DNA from: Polynucleobacter sp. CS-Odin-A6
Lineage (GTDB): Bacteria; Pseudomonadota; Gammaproteobacteria; Burkholderiales; Burkholderiaceae
Reading direction: 5' to 3'
Assembly (NCBI RefSeq): GCF_018882095.1
Contig: NZ_JACVPD010000002.1
Coordinates: 372,001 to 436,000, forward strand
Length of the DNA stretch: 64,000 nt
Shown: one piece after another, positions 20,293 to 28,821 of the stretch
Numbering within the stretch: the stretch's first letter is position 1
Layout of the letters: each line of letters begins with the position of its first letter
Notes under the pieces: generated by a model
The model's input: the letters and a program-made list of their open reading frames with translations, nothing else
Database searches by the model: none
Told to the model about the DNA's origin: nothing
Made by a program: the position numbers and the translations under genes

Positions 20293-20601
20293 ATGAGTAC
20301 TCAAGATAAAATTAAAGAAATCATTTCCAATCATCCCGTTGTATTGTTCATGAAAGGCAATGCTCAGTTTCCGCAATGCGGCTTCTCCGGAAATGCGATC
20401 AATATTTTGCGAGCTAGCGGCGTTGAGACCCTTCATACAGTCAATGTTCTAGAAGACGAAGCAATACGCCAAGGAATTAAGCAATTTGCTAACTGGCCAA
20501 CGATTCCGCAGCTCTACATCAATGGTGAATTTATTGGCGGCTCAGACATCATGACGGAGATGTTCGAAAGTGGTGAGTTGAAAAAGCTTGTGCAAGGCTA
20601 A
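20293..20601 (+). CDS. grxD: Monothiol glutaredoxin, Grx4 type
   Basis: GrxD-type monothiol glutaredoxins bind and deliver [2Fe-2S] clusters, often with BolA proteins (a BolA-like gene is at 53677 in this window). The 102-residue product carries the active-site CGFS at residues 29-32 (FPQCGFSGNAINIL), the preceding VVLFMKGN, the cis-Pro TIPQLYINGEFIGGSDI and a C-terminal glutathione-binding GGSD. It is usually found directly after prmC in relatives; here the GT41 gene lies between. Confidence 0.96.
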   Translation: MSTQDKIKEIISNHPVVLFMKGNAQFPQCGFSGNAINILRASGVETLHTVNVLEDEAIRQGIKQFANWPTIPQLYINGEFIGGSDIMTEMFESGELKKLVQG

Positions 20602-20634
20602 TTACTCAATGAGTGAAAGAATGGGCGCTTATCA

Positions 20635-21909
20635 GTGACCTTTGATTTAAGCTCTCTTCTTCTATTCGGCTTACCCTTAGGTTTATGTGCTGGACTTTTA
20701 GTCTATGCACTGAATTTACGCTCAGCACTAAGTCGTGTTGAGCACCAAAATGAATCTGAAGCTCATTTAGCGATTAGCTTAAGAGCAGAGCGTGACCAAG
20801 CTGTACAAAATGCAATTCGCCTAGAGGCTGCATTAGATTCCGAGCGCAAACAGGGGCTTGGCAGAATTGAGTCGCTCAATGAGGCTAAAGAAGCCCTTAC
20901 AAGCCAGTTCAAGAATCTCGCCAATGAAATTCTGGAAGATAAGTCTAAGCGCTTTACGGAACAAAATGTAGCCAATTTAGATGCCTTGCTTAAGCCTCTA
21001 CAAACTAAGCTGACGGAATTTAAAGAACAGGTAAATACTTCTTATGGCAATGAGGCACGTGAGCGCTTTGCCCTTAAGAATGAAATCGAGCGACTCGCCA
21101 ATCTCAATCTACGCATGTCTGATGAAACCCGCTCCCTTACTCAGGCACTCAAGGGCGACTCTAAGGTACAAGGTAATTGGGGTGAGCTCGTTTTGGAATC
21201 CATTCTGGAGTCCTCAGGCTTGCGTAAGGGCGAGGAGTACTTAGTACAAGATAGCCATACCCAAACTGATGGCTCACGTCTTCAACCCGACGTTGTCGTC
21301 AAGCTCCCCGAGGGCAGGAGCTTAGTGGTAGATAGCAAGGTTTCTATTACGGCTTATTCGCGTCATGCTGAAGCCTCTGACTCAGCAGTGGCTGAACAAG
21401 AGTTAGCCGCCCATATCCAATCACTACGTCAGCACATACAAGGGCTTTCGAGCAAAAACTATAGCTCCCTTTATGGTATTGGTTCAGTAGACTTTGTACT
21501 GATGTTTGTGCCGATCGAACCCGCATTCTTATTGGCACTGAAGACCGCTCCCAATCTTTATCAGGAAGCATTAGCAAAAAATATAGTTCTAGTGTGTCCT
21601 AGTACGCTGATGGCAACACTTCGAACCGTCGCACACCTGTGGAGACAGGATCATCAAAATCGTAATGCGTTAGAAATTGCCAAGCAATGCGGTACGCTCT
21701 ACGACAAGTTTGTTGGCTTTGTGGATGACCTTGAAAAGCTTGGCCAAAGATTAGACCAAGCACAAACTAGCTACCACGATGCTTTCAATAAACTGAAATC
21801 AGGTAAAGGTAATCTCATTCGTACTGCGGAGAAAGTGCGTGAGCTCGGTGTCAAACCTAGTAAAAATCTTTCAACACCACTCATTGATTCGTCAACAGAT
21901 TTCGAATAA
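20635..21909 (+). CDS. rmuC: DNA recombination protein RmuC
   Basis: RmuC proteins are membrane-anchored, nuclease-fold proteins that limit recombination at inverted repeats. The 424-residue product begins with one membrane span (residues 7-24), then a long coiled coil (about 35-180), then the conserved core GNWGELVLESILESSGLRKG, LPEGRSLVVDSKVS and FVPIEPAFLLAL. The start is GTG at 20635; an ATG at 20621 is out of frame and stops at once. It lies 33 bases after grxD on the same strand. Confidence 0.92.
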   Translation: MTFDLSSLLLFGLPLGLCAGLLVYALNLRSALSRVEHQNESEAHLAISLRAERDQAVQNAIRLEAALDSERKQGLGRIESLNEAKEALTSQFKNLANEILEDKSKRFTEQNVANLDALLKPLQTKLTEFKEQVNTSYGNEARERFALKNEIERLANLNLRMSDETRSLTQALKGDSKVQGNWGELVLESILESSGLRKGEEYLVQDSHTQTDGSRLQPDVVVKLPEGRSLVVDSKVSITAYSRHAEASDSAVAEQELAAHIQSLRQHIQGLSSKNYSSLYGIGSVDFVLMFVPIEPAFLLALKTAPNLYQEALAKNIVLVCPSTLMATLRTVAHLWRQDHQNRNALEIAKQCGTLYDKFVGFVDDLEKLGQRLDQAQTSYHDAFNKLKSGKGNLIRTAEKVRELGVKPSKNLSTPLIDSSTDFE

Positions 21910-21914
21910 AAAAA

Positions 21915-23261
21915 TTGACTGATACTAGCGCGTCAGAAACACAAACGTCACCCCATTCCTATAAAAAAGTAGCCATTGCTGCATGTTTTGGAACTTTTCT
22001 AGAGTGGTACGATTTTCTGACCTTCGCCACTTTGGCGGTCATTTTTGGTCCTCTCTTCTTTCCCTCTAGCGATCCCAGCACAGGCTTATTAGCTAGTCTG
22101 GCAATTTTCGGAGTTGGTATGGTTGTGCGTCCCATTGGGGCGGTCATTTTCGGCAGCATTGGGGATCGTATTGGTCGCCGCCCTGTTTTCATAATCACGA
22201 TCACCCTCATGGGATTTGCAACGGTCTGCGTCGGTTTTTTGCCAACCTATGACCAAATTGGAATCTGGGCGCCTATTCTTTTAGTGAGCCTAAGACTGTT
22301 ACAAGGCCTCTCTGCAGGCGGTGAAATTGGTGGTAGCGCCGTCTACCTCACAGAGCATGCCGGAGATACCGATCGTGGCTTTAAAACCAGCTTCCTGCAA
22401 CTCATGGGTCCGCTAGGCATCCTGGCCTCCACCTTGCAAATTGCCTTACTTCAACATTGGCTGACACCCGAAGCTTTTCTATTGTGGGGTTGGCGTGTGC
22501 CTTTTTGGATTTCACTTCTCCTGCTCATTATTGGCTTTGTCCTCCGCAGATCTTTAGAAGAAACGCCAGTGTTTATTGAGTTGTCGAAAGAAAATAAAAC
22601 AAGAGAATGGCAATTACTACATAACTTTAAAGATTCTGAAATTCGCAAGCGAATGTTTCTCCTTTTTTTCTGTGTTTCATCGAGCGGGGCGATATTATTT
22701 TTTTGTGTACAGGTATACACGGCCATCTTTTTAAAGACCTCTGTCAATCTAGTGCCCGAACTTGTTGATCAACTCAGCATCTTTGCAACAATTACACTAT
22801 TTCCACTCACCATTTTTGCAGGATGGCTTTCAGATAAGGTAGGTAGAAAACCTGTTGTCGTCAGCGGGCTAATCTTAGGCGCCCTCTTGATGCGAAGCGC
22901 TTACCTTGGGATGCAGCACCTTGGAAATACTTTTTCTCAAAACAGTGATCTCGGCTCACTACTGGGAATTGCTATGATTTTGACTGGGCTTTCTCTTATC
23001 CTGGCGCTCGTAGTTGGACCACAAACTGCACTACTAGCGGAGCTCTTTCCAGCCAGAAACAGAAATAGCGCTGCAACTCTGCCGCATAATCTCGCGGCAG
23101 GATGGATTGGTGGATTACTTCCACTTATCGTTACCTGGCTAAATCAACAATGGGGGGACAGCCTTGCTGGACTCTGGTATCCGGTTGGGTTTTTAGGTCT
23201 GGCAGCCTTTATAGCAATTTGGTTCTTACCAGAGACCTCAAAAGAAAATTTGGCAAAATAA
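21915..23261 (+). CDS. MFS transporter, metabolite:H+ symporter (MHS) type
   Basis: The 448-residue protein has twelve predicted spans in two halves. FLEWYDFLTFATLAVIFGPLFFP in the first span and the loop GSIGDRIGRRPVF (the MFS signature between spans 2 and 3) place it in the MHS group, which includes ShiA, KgtP and ProP and carries carboxylates or osmolytes with protons. GLSAGGEIGGSAVYLTEHA is another MHS block, and the second signature is GWLSDKVGRKPVV. The start is TTG at 21915, five bases after rmuC, with no good Shine-Dalgarno site. The substrate is not predictable. Confidence 0.88.
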   Translation: MTDTSASETQTSPHSYKKVAIAACFGTFLEWYDFLTFATLAVIFGPLFFPSSDPSTGLLASLAIFGVGMVVRPIGAVIFGSIGDRIGRRPVFIITITLMGFATVCVGFLPTYDQIGIWAPILLVSLRLLQGLSAGGEIGGSAVYLTEHAGDTDRGFKTSFLQLMGPLGILASTLQIALLQHWLTPEAFLLWGWRVPFWISLLLLIIGFVLRRSLEETPVFIELSKENKTREWQLLHNFKDSEIRKRMFLLFFCVSSSGAILFFCVQVYTAIFLKTSVNLVPELVDQLSIFATITLFPLTIFAGWLSDKVGRKPVVVSGLILGALLMRSAYLGMQHLGNTFSQNSDLGSLLGIAMILTGLSLILALVVGPQTALLAELFPARNRNSAATLPHNLAAGWIGGLLPLIVTWLNQQWGDSLAGLWYPVGFLGLAAFIAIWFLPETSKENLAK

Positions 23262-23279
23262 AGTGCTAATATCCTCAAC

Positions 23280-23864
23280 ATGGACCCCGTAAAGAATATT
23301 CACGTCGTCGAAAATATTATTCCGATTGAGCAACAGGATTCTCTTGAGAAAAAGTTATTAGGGAATCAATTTCCACTTTTTTTGAATACCAAATCAGTCT
23401 TTATTGATGATCAAACGGGATTTTGGGATAGCAATACAAAAGAATCTGTAAGACTGAATCACTGCTTTGTGACTGAAGGTAAGCTAGTCTCAAACGAATG
23501 GGATCTAATTGAATCCCTGGCATTGGCTATAGTCAGTAAACTCGGCATCCCACCAAAAATGTCTAGCTGCAAGCTGAATGTGAATTTTCCCGTGGTTGAT
23601 TTTTCTGAGAAAAATTACTACCCTCCTCATTACGACACCACCGACAAAGGAATTGTTGCTATTTATTACGTTAATGATTCCGATGGGGATACGCTCTTCA
23701 TGAAAAATGAAAAAGTTGATGGTGAGTACCCCATTATCTTTTCTTTTACTCCAAAAAAAGGAACGCTGGTTTACTTCCCAGAAAACCAATTACATGCCAA
23801 TAGGTCACCAAGGGTGACGCCGGCTCGGTGTGTCATTAACTTCAATTTTCTAGAAGATTTTTAA
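23280..23864 (+). CDS. 2-oxoglutarate/Fe(II)-dependent oxygenase
   Basis: This 194-residue protein has the jelly-roll oxygenase iron triad: His117 and Asp119 in PPHYDTTDKGIVAIYYVN, and His172 in LVYFPENQLHANRS. Arg183 (PARCVINFNF) is placed to bind the 2-oxoglutarate carboxylate. It resembles prolyl-4-hydroxylase-like enzymes. The substrate is unknown; its position at the edge of a glycosyltransferase block suggests hydroxylation of a glycan, lipid or protein in the same pathway. It follows the MFS gene by 18 bases and is convergent with the exostosin-like gene. Confidence 0.82.
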   Translation: MDPVKNIHVVENIIPIEQQDSLEKKLLGNQFPLFLNTKSVFIDDQTGFWDSNTKESVRLNHCFVTEGKLVSNEWDLIESLALAIVSKLGIPPKMSSCKLNVNFPVVDFSEKNYYPPHYDTTDKGIVAIYYVNDSDGDTLFMKNEKVDGEYPIIFSFTPKKGTLVYFPENQLHANRSPRVTPARCVINFNFLEDF

Positions 23865-23875
23865 ACAATTAGCTG

Positions 23876-24775
23876 CTAAATCTGATTGAGGCCATCCGAT
23901 AAGCGAGTGGCAATCATTTTTTTATATCGGGTCCACCAGTCAATACACTCGGTCTGTAGTTGGATAATCTTTGCTGGATTCGAATCAAATAGACCCCTCA
24001 TTTGCTCCAGATAGCTAGGTAGTTGTGCCCATGAGTCAATGATAGGAAATGGGACCGGGCCAATCGAGGCCAAAGCGTCTTCTGACATTAAAAAGTCATG
24101 CTTTAGTGAGATTGGAATTGAACCTGTTTCCAAGGCATCATAAAGACGAATAGTCTCAGGCGAATTGCCAGCAGGACATGGAGCAAAGACACTATCCTCC
24201 AAAATTGCGGAATAGAGTCCAACGTTATAACCAGCAGCAAAGCCATTTGATGGCATCACAAATAAGTTCTCGCCACACATTGGAACAGCCTCAGAAAAAC
24301 TCTGGCGCTCTCCATGATATGAGGCCGCATTATTAATCCACCCTAAAAAAGCAGCAAGGGCCCGGCGCTTATCGGCCGGCTTAAGGTTAACAGCCGCTCG
24401 TGGACCCACTCCTGTTCTAAAACCATTCGGGACCCACATGATCTTGGGCGATTGAGAAACCTTGGGCACAATATGAGAAAAGTAATAATTCCTAATTACG
24501 AAATCACATGATGCATAGAGATCTATATTTTTATTAGCCAGTTCATCGCCCATATGAAACAGGGCTACTTTATTTCCAGCTAATTTAAGTGCCTGAATTA
24601 GTCCAGCATCAATTTCACCTAACTCTAGATAAACCACTACAGAATTCTGAATTTTTTTAGGATCAAATCCTGGGCTATACGATGCACCGCCTAATAAATT
24701 ATTTTGAATAAACCATGTCTCAAGAGCAGCATTTAATGTGTCCGGTGTCGCAACGATCTGAAATGAAGTCATCAT
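23876..24775 (-). CDS. Exostosin-like glycosyltransferase (GT47-related)
   Basis: The 299-residue sequence shows the C-terminal pattern of exostosin/GT47-related and similar GT-B transferases: AILEDSVFAPCPAGNSPETIRLYDALETGSIPI, in which PCPAG..PETIRLYDALE..SIPI is the recognisable nucleotide-sugar block. A Rossmann-like N-terminal part contains KVALFHMGDE and IMWVPNGF. No signal peptide or membrane span is seen, so it is cytoplasmic. It starts two bases after the GT8-like gene ends, indicating an operon. Donor and acceptor are unknown. Confidence 0.72.
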   Translation of the reverse strand: MMTSFQIVATPDTLNAALETWFIQNNLLGGASYSPGFDPKKIQNSVVVYLELGEIDAGLIQALKLAGNKVALFHMGDELANKNIDLYASCDFVIRNYYFSHIVPKVSQSPKIMWVPNGFRTGVGPRAAVNLKPADKRRALAAFLGWINNAASYHGERQSFSEAVPMCGENLFVMPSNGFAAGYNVGLYSAILEDSVFAPCPAGNSPETIRLYDALETGSIPISLKHDFLMSEDALASIGPVPFPIIDSWAQLPSYLEQMRGLFDSNPAKIIQLQTECIDWWTRYKKMIATRLSDGLNQI

Positions 24776-24777
24776 TA

Positions 24778-25455
24778 TTAGCCACTATGATATTGAATGA
24801 TGGAATCCTTACTTTGGTAGTAGGCAGTCATCTCATCAAAAAACGGAGGTGGGTCAGAATAGTCATGCCATATCTTAATTGGCCCAAAGAAACTACGATG
24901 CCACATGGGCCTAAAGTTCCAATTCAAAGGCAGCACGAAAGGATTGAAGCCTGTATTTTCAATAGCCAATGCGAATGAGCCTTGGTCATTCGCAGGCATT
25001 GTGCTAACACCCTGCTCCCCCAAAACAAGCATTGACGAATCTATAGTGCCTGCGAGCTTCTTCCATTCGTCAAATACGGAAACTGCTTTTTTAGTAAAAA
25101 AGATAACGCCAGTGTTGTACTCGATTTCATCGCCCGTAAATAGGTTTGGGTAGCGTCGCCCCCAGGGAGACTCACAGATAGAAAGCGCTAAACCAAACTG
25201 GTCAGCCTTTTCAAATCCAAAGCTTAGATCACCCATAACAACCGTATCTAGATCTAAGAACAGGGTTTCATCAAAAGGCGACAAATCCATCATGGCAGCC
25301 TTCTTATTTAGGCTGCTTGGATCACCACTAGGAGCATCAACTTTGATAATTTCATGCGATAAATTGGGATGATATTTTTTCACTGAAGCCTTTAGGCGCT
25401 CAATAGGCAGTTTTGCTTCATCTCCCCAATAGATTGAAATAATTCCTCTAGACAT
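24778..25455 (-). CDS. GT8-like glycosyltransferase (GT-A fold)
   Basis: The 225-residue protein has a GT-A fold outline. SRGIISIYWGDEAKLPIERL begins the Rossmann half, LFLDLDTVVMGDLSFGF supplies the DxD metal/nucleotide-sugar motif (DLDT), EYNTGVIFF follows, and NDQGSFALA plus LNWNFRPMW and IWHDYS complete the pattern seen in GT8-like and related glycogenin-type transferases. It lies directly before the exostosin-like gene on the same strand. The sugar transferred cannot be told. Confidence 0.75.
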   Translation of the reverse strand: MSRGIISIYWGDEAKLPIERLKASVKKYHPNLSHEIIKVDAPSGDPSSLNKKAAMMDLSPFDETLFLDLDTVVMGDLSFGFEKADQFGLALSICESPWGRRYPNLFTGDEIEYNTGVIFFTKKAVSVFDEWKKLAGTIDSSMLVLGEQGVSTMPANDQGSFALAIENTGFNPFVLPLNWNFRPMWHRSFFGPIKIWHDYSDPPPFFDEMTAYYQSKDSIIQYHSG

Positions 25456-25579
25456 GTAGCACCCGTAAGGTTAAAGGCAAATTAAATGAATAAAACTGAT
25501 GTTTTGGATTGTAGATGAATAGTTGTATATGCCTGAAAGTTTTTAGTTAAACTTAAAGCAATAACTTTACAGCACAAAA

Positions 25580-26401
25580 ATGAGTAAATTAGCAGCCATC
25601 ATTATTGACACCTATCCCAATAAGCATTTGGCTGTAGTTGCAATCCACATGGCGCTGCAATTACCTAATGTAGGGAAGATATACACTTTTTCTGATGAGC
25701 CATTTTTTGATGGGGCTCACTTCATTAAAATTCCAAAACTTTCGAATAATAATGACTACGGATCAGTCGTATTTAATGCAATCCCAGAGCATGTAACCGA
25801 AGATCATTTCCTCATTATTCAGTGGGATGGCTTCCCCCTTTTCCCCCAAAATTGGAGCGATGAATTCTTAAAGTATGACTATATTGGCGCTCCACTGGGT
25901 GGGTGGGTAGGCAATGGCGGTTTTAGCTTGAGGTCACAAAAGTTGATAAAAGCAATCAAAGCCTTGGGAATTGGGATCGATCTCAGCAACCCCGATGATC
26001 AACCAGAGGATAGAATTATCTGCACTAAATTTAGAAGTCAGCTCGAATCGCGGGGTATTCAATTTGCACCTCTGGAAGTTGCTGAGAGGTTTTCTTTCCA
26101 GGCTGGCCCCGTAAGATCTAATATGCTGGGATTTCATAGTGTAGATAACTTCCCCTTTTTTATTCCAGAGTCAGAGCTTCTAAAGGTCACCGATCAAATC
26201 ATGGAAAGAATTTTTCAGCCGATTATGGTTTTACGATACCTGCGGACCTGTATGCAGGAGAATTACTCCCAATTATTCTCTGCAAGCGTCCAAAATTACA
26301 TCCACAAGCCCAGCCTAATTAAGGCAATTGAATTAGAGATAAAAGAAAATCCAAAAAGTGATTTACCAACCTTAATTAAACAACTGAATTCCAAAAGCTA
26401 A
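25580..26401 (+). CDS. DUF5672-family putative glycosyltransferase
   Basis: The 273-residue protein matches the DUF5672 layout. Conserved blocks are LIIQWDGFPLFPQNWSDEFL, YDYIGAPLGGWVGNGGFSLR, PEDRIIC and FAPLEVAERFSFQ, then a C-terminal helical part. DUF5672 proteins sit with glycosyltransferases and have GT-A-like features (the WDGF and GNGGFSLRS segments resemble donor and acceptor loops), but no activity is proven. It overlaps the end of the methyltransferase gene, tail to tail, by four bases. Confidence 0.8.
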   Translation: MSKLAAIIIDTYPNKHLAVVAIHMALQLPNVGKIYTFSDEPFFDGAHFIKIPKLSNNNDYGSVVFNAIPEHVTEDHFLIIQWDGFPLFPQNWSDEFLKYDYIGAPLGGWVGNGGFSLRSQKLIKAIKALGIGIDLSNPDDQPEDRIICTKFRSQLESRGIQFAPLEVAERFSFQAGPVRSNMLGFHSVDNFPFFIPESELLKVTDQIMERIFQPIMVLRYLRTCMQENYSQLFSASVQNYIHKPSLIKAIELEIKENPKSDLPTLIKQLNSKS

Positions 26402-26892
26402 ACCTGCAGGATAAGCTTTCTCATTGCAACCTTTAAATGCTCACCGTCCCAAGTTTGCTCTTCAATGCGGAAGTAGCCATTAAAACCATACATAGCAGCT
26501 AAACGGTTTTGGTCATCAAAGTATCTTGGAAAAGTTTGTTCTGTAATGATATTTACGTGTGTTGGATCACGCCAAGCGGACTCTTGCGGAAATGCTGGCG
26601 TCAGAGATAAAAATAAACCCCCGGGAACTAAGACCCTATAAATCTCATTCATTAACTCGACGAAGCTAAATCTTCGATGAGGGGCATATATCACTCTAGG
26701 AATATGCTCAATAAAGTCAAATGCACTAACACATTCGAAATAATTATCCGCAAACGGTATTGGCTCAACTGCTAAATCTGCCTTATAAATTTTTGCCTCA
26801 ATATCATCTCGAATATCAATGCCGTATATCTCATCTAGATTAAGTGGATTTTTTGGGTTAGGGCCGCAGCCAAGATCTAGTGTTCGCGTCAT
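26398..26892 (-). CDS. Class I SAM-dependent methyltransferase
   Basis: The 164-residue protein has the SAM-binding motif I LDLGCGPNPKNPLNLDEIYG directly at the N-terminus, the acidic residue after beta-2 (GIDIRDD), motif II (NYFECVSAFDFIEHIPRV) and a post-motif (VLVPGGLFLSLTPAFP). It is a short Methyltransf_11-type enzyme. The motif SLTPAFP and surrounding sequence resemble methyltransferases of surface-polysaccharide clusters. It lies upstream of no same-strand gene except the acetyltransferase 47 bases away, so the two may be co-transcribed. Confidence 0.82.
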   Translation of the reverse strand: MTRTLDLGCGPNPKNPLNLDEIYGIDIRDDIEAKIYKADLAVEPIPFADNYFECVSAFDFIEHIPRVIYAPHRRFSFVELMNEIYRVLVPGGLFLSLTPAFPQESAWRDPTHVNIITEQTFPRYFDDQNRLAAMYGFNGYFRIEEQTWDGEHLKVAMRKLILQV

Positions 26893-26939
26893 TTTGTTAT
26901 ATGCTGTTGGTGAAAAAATCTAATTAACTTTTAAAAAAA

Positions 26940-27515
26940 TCATCTATATTTTTTTAAAAGTGATTCAAGTATGGAAATACTTGGCCGACCCGAAAGGATG
27001 GGCACTAAAATCTTAATCTCCTCTAAGGGCAAATCCCACCAAGCAAACTTCAAAAGAAGTTCAGCATATTTTTCTTCGAACCGCTTCTTAATTACCTTTG
27101 CCGGGTTGCCACCAACGATTAAGTAATGGTCGACATCTTTGGTAACCGTAGAATTCGCAGCAATAATTACACCATTACCAATCTTAATGCCCGACATTAT
27201 TGTCACACCCTCACCAATCCATACGTCATTACCAATCTCTACTGGGCCCTTACTTGAAGGATGTCCGATAATATTTTCTCCGCCCAAATCCTGTTGATAA
27301 ATATGTCCGAAAGGGAATGTGCTGATCCAATCAGAACGATGATTACCACCGAGAAAAATTTTTACTGATGCGCCAATTGAGCAAAAGGCTCCAATGCTCA
27401 ATGCCGCTCCTTCGCCCCATTGCCTGATATTTATATTTTCATGGCCATAGGTGAACCTACCCACACTTACCGGACTTTTTCCCACATGCGTCGTTCGCTT
27501 TTGTTTATGAGGCAT
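26940..27515 (-). CDS. Hexapeptide-repeat O-acetyltransferase (CatB/XAT-like)
   Basis: The 191-residue protein has a left-handed beta-helix: an N-terminal strand set (VSVGRFTYGHENINIRQW), then IGAFCSIGASVKIFLGGNHR with the catalytic-type His of xenobiotic/CatB acetyltransferases, then hexapeptide repeats IGNDVWIGEGVTIMSGIKIG and VIAANSTVTKDV, and a C-terminal helix with GNPAKVIKKRF. These enzymes transfer acetyl from acetyl-CoA, in glycan clusters often to a sugar hydroxyl. It lies between the methyltransferase and the tRNA-Thr gene and closes the accessory block. Confidence 0.88.
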   Translation of the reverse strand: MPHKQKRTTHVGKSPVSVGRFTYGHENINIRQWGEGAALSIGAFCSIGASVKIFLGGNHRSDWISTFPFGHIYQQDLGGENIIGHPSSKGPVEIGNDVWIGEGVTIMSGIKIGNGVIIAANSTVTKDVDHYLIVGGNPAKVIKKRFEEKYAELLLKFAWWDLPLEEIKILVPILSGRPSISILESLLKKYR

Positions 27516-27599
27516 ATGAAAATATGATCTTCAATAGCATACAAACCGCTTAGCTCAGAAAGCAAACCGCTGTTTTGCGGAATGGGGGAATATTAAGAA

Positions 27600-27675
27600 T
27601 GGTGCCCCTTGTCCGACTCGAACAGACCACCTACTGATTACAAATCAGTTGCTCTACCAGATGAGCTAAAGGGGC
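27600..27675 (-). tRNA. tRNA-Thr(TGT)
   Basis: On the minus strand a 76-base cloverleaf can be folded by hand. It has acceptor stem GCCCCTT/AAGGGGC, D arm GCTC..GAGC, anticodon stem ACTGA/TCAGT with loop TTTGTAA (anticodon TGT), variable loop AGGTG, and T arm GTCTG-TTCGAGT-CGGAC. The 3' CCA is encoded. It stands between the glycan block and sspB. Confidence 0.97.
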
Positions 27676-27693
27676 AACGAAAAACATTTTAAC

Positions 27694-28101
27694 CTATTTT
27701 ACAATCGTCAAGGACGGCCGATTGGCTTTCGGCTTTTTAGCCTGTCCCGCAATACCTTTACCTGTTTTATCCGCTGTATTTTTGGCAGCATCAAATGGGA
27801 AAGACATACCCTGTCCATTTTCTCGGGCATAGATTGCCAGAACATGAGTTACGGGAACCATAATCTTCCTGGGAATTCCGCCAAATCTTGCCTGAAAGCT
27901 AATCCAATCATTATCCAAATTGAGCTGGTGACAAGCCTCTACTGAAAGATTGAGCACAATTTCGTCATTCTTTACAAACTCCATTGGCACCTCAACACTA
28001 GAGTCTACAAACACCGCCATAAATGGCGTAAAACCAAAATCCGTACACCACTGATGTAGCGCACGGATTAGATAGGGTTTATTGCTTGGAATATCAGACA
28101 T
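27694..28101 (-). CDS. sspB: ClpXP protease specificity-enhancing factor SspB
   Basis: SspB binds ssrA-tagged proteins and delivers them to ClpXP. The 135-residue protein has the substrate-binding beta domain (KPYLIRALHQWCTDFGFTPF, VLNLSVEACHQL, ISFQARFGG, VPVTHVLAIYARENGQG), a flexible Lys/Ala-rich linker and the short C-terminal ClpX-docking motif PSLTIVK. It follows sspA on the same strand, the usual pairing. Confidence 0.95.
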   Translation of the reverse strand: MSDIPSNKPYLIRALHQWCTDFGFTPFMAVFVDSSVEVPMEFVKNDEIVLNLSVEACHQLNLDNDWISFQARFGGIPRKIMVPVTHVLAIYARENGQGMSFPFDAAKNTADKTGKGIAGQAKKPKANRPSLTIVK

Positions 28102-28129
28102 GCTTAGAGCCGCCTGAATAATGAGCCGC

Positions 28130-28741
28130 TTAGCGGCGCATTACCTTTTCTGAAGGTGTCAAAGCTTCAATATACGCAGGTCTACTAAAAATACGCTCCG
28201 CATACTTTAACAATGCGGCAGCGTTACGTGATAGATCAATGCCGTAGTGCTCCAAACGCCACAATAAAGGAGCAATTGCAACGTCAAGCATGGAGAATTC
28301 TTCACCTAACATGTACTTATTCTTTACAAAAATAGGCGCCAACTGAGTCAAGCGGTCACGAATAGCTAAACGCGCTTTTTCATGGGTTTTCTCAGCAGCT
28401 TTACCTTTTTCATTTTCTAAAGCAGCTACGTGAACAAAGAGCTCTTTCTCAAAATTGAAGAGGAAGAGACGTGCACGTGCGCGTGCAACTGGATCAGGCG
28501 GCATCAACTGAGGATGAGGAAAGCGCTCATCAATATATTCATTGATGATGTTAGATTCATAAAGAATCAAGTCTCGCTCAACCAAGATGGGAACTTGCCC
28601 ATAAGGATTCATCACCGAAATGTCTTCTGGCTTATTAAACAAGTCAACATCACGGATCTCAAAGTCCATGCCTTTTTCAAAAAGCACGAGACGGCAGCGT
28701 TGTGAGAATGGGCAGTTTGTGCCTGAGTACAACACCATCAT
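28130..28741 (-). CDS. sspA: Stringent starvation protein A (GST-fold)
   Basis: SspA is an RNA-polymerase-associated GST-fold protein important in stress and starvation. The 203-residue sequence starts MVLYSGTNCPFSQRCRLVLF (thioredoxin-like domain with CPFS at the glutathione site), then NPYGQVPILVERDLILYESN with the cis-Pro and ES motif, and a C-terminal helical domain (LGEEFSMLDVAIAPLLWRLE). It precedes sspB and follows the cytochrome bc1 genes, the standard betaproteobacterial order. Confidence 0.95.
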   Translation of the reverse strand: MMVLYSGTNCPFSQRCRLVLFEKGMDFEIRDVDLFNKPEDISVMNPYGQVPILVERDLILYESNIINEYIDERFPHPQLMPPDPVARARARLFLFNFEKELFVHVAALENEKGKAAEKTHEKARLAIRDRLTQLAPIFVKNKYMLGEEFSMLDVAIAPLLWRLEHYGIDLSRNAAALLKYAERIFSRPAYIEALTPSEKVMRR

Positions 28742-28821
28742 AAATTGATTCCCTTAAATATCTACTTCAATACAGCAAACGCATATTAATCTGCGACTTT
28801 AAATCCAACTACATCTTTTGC

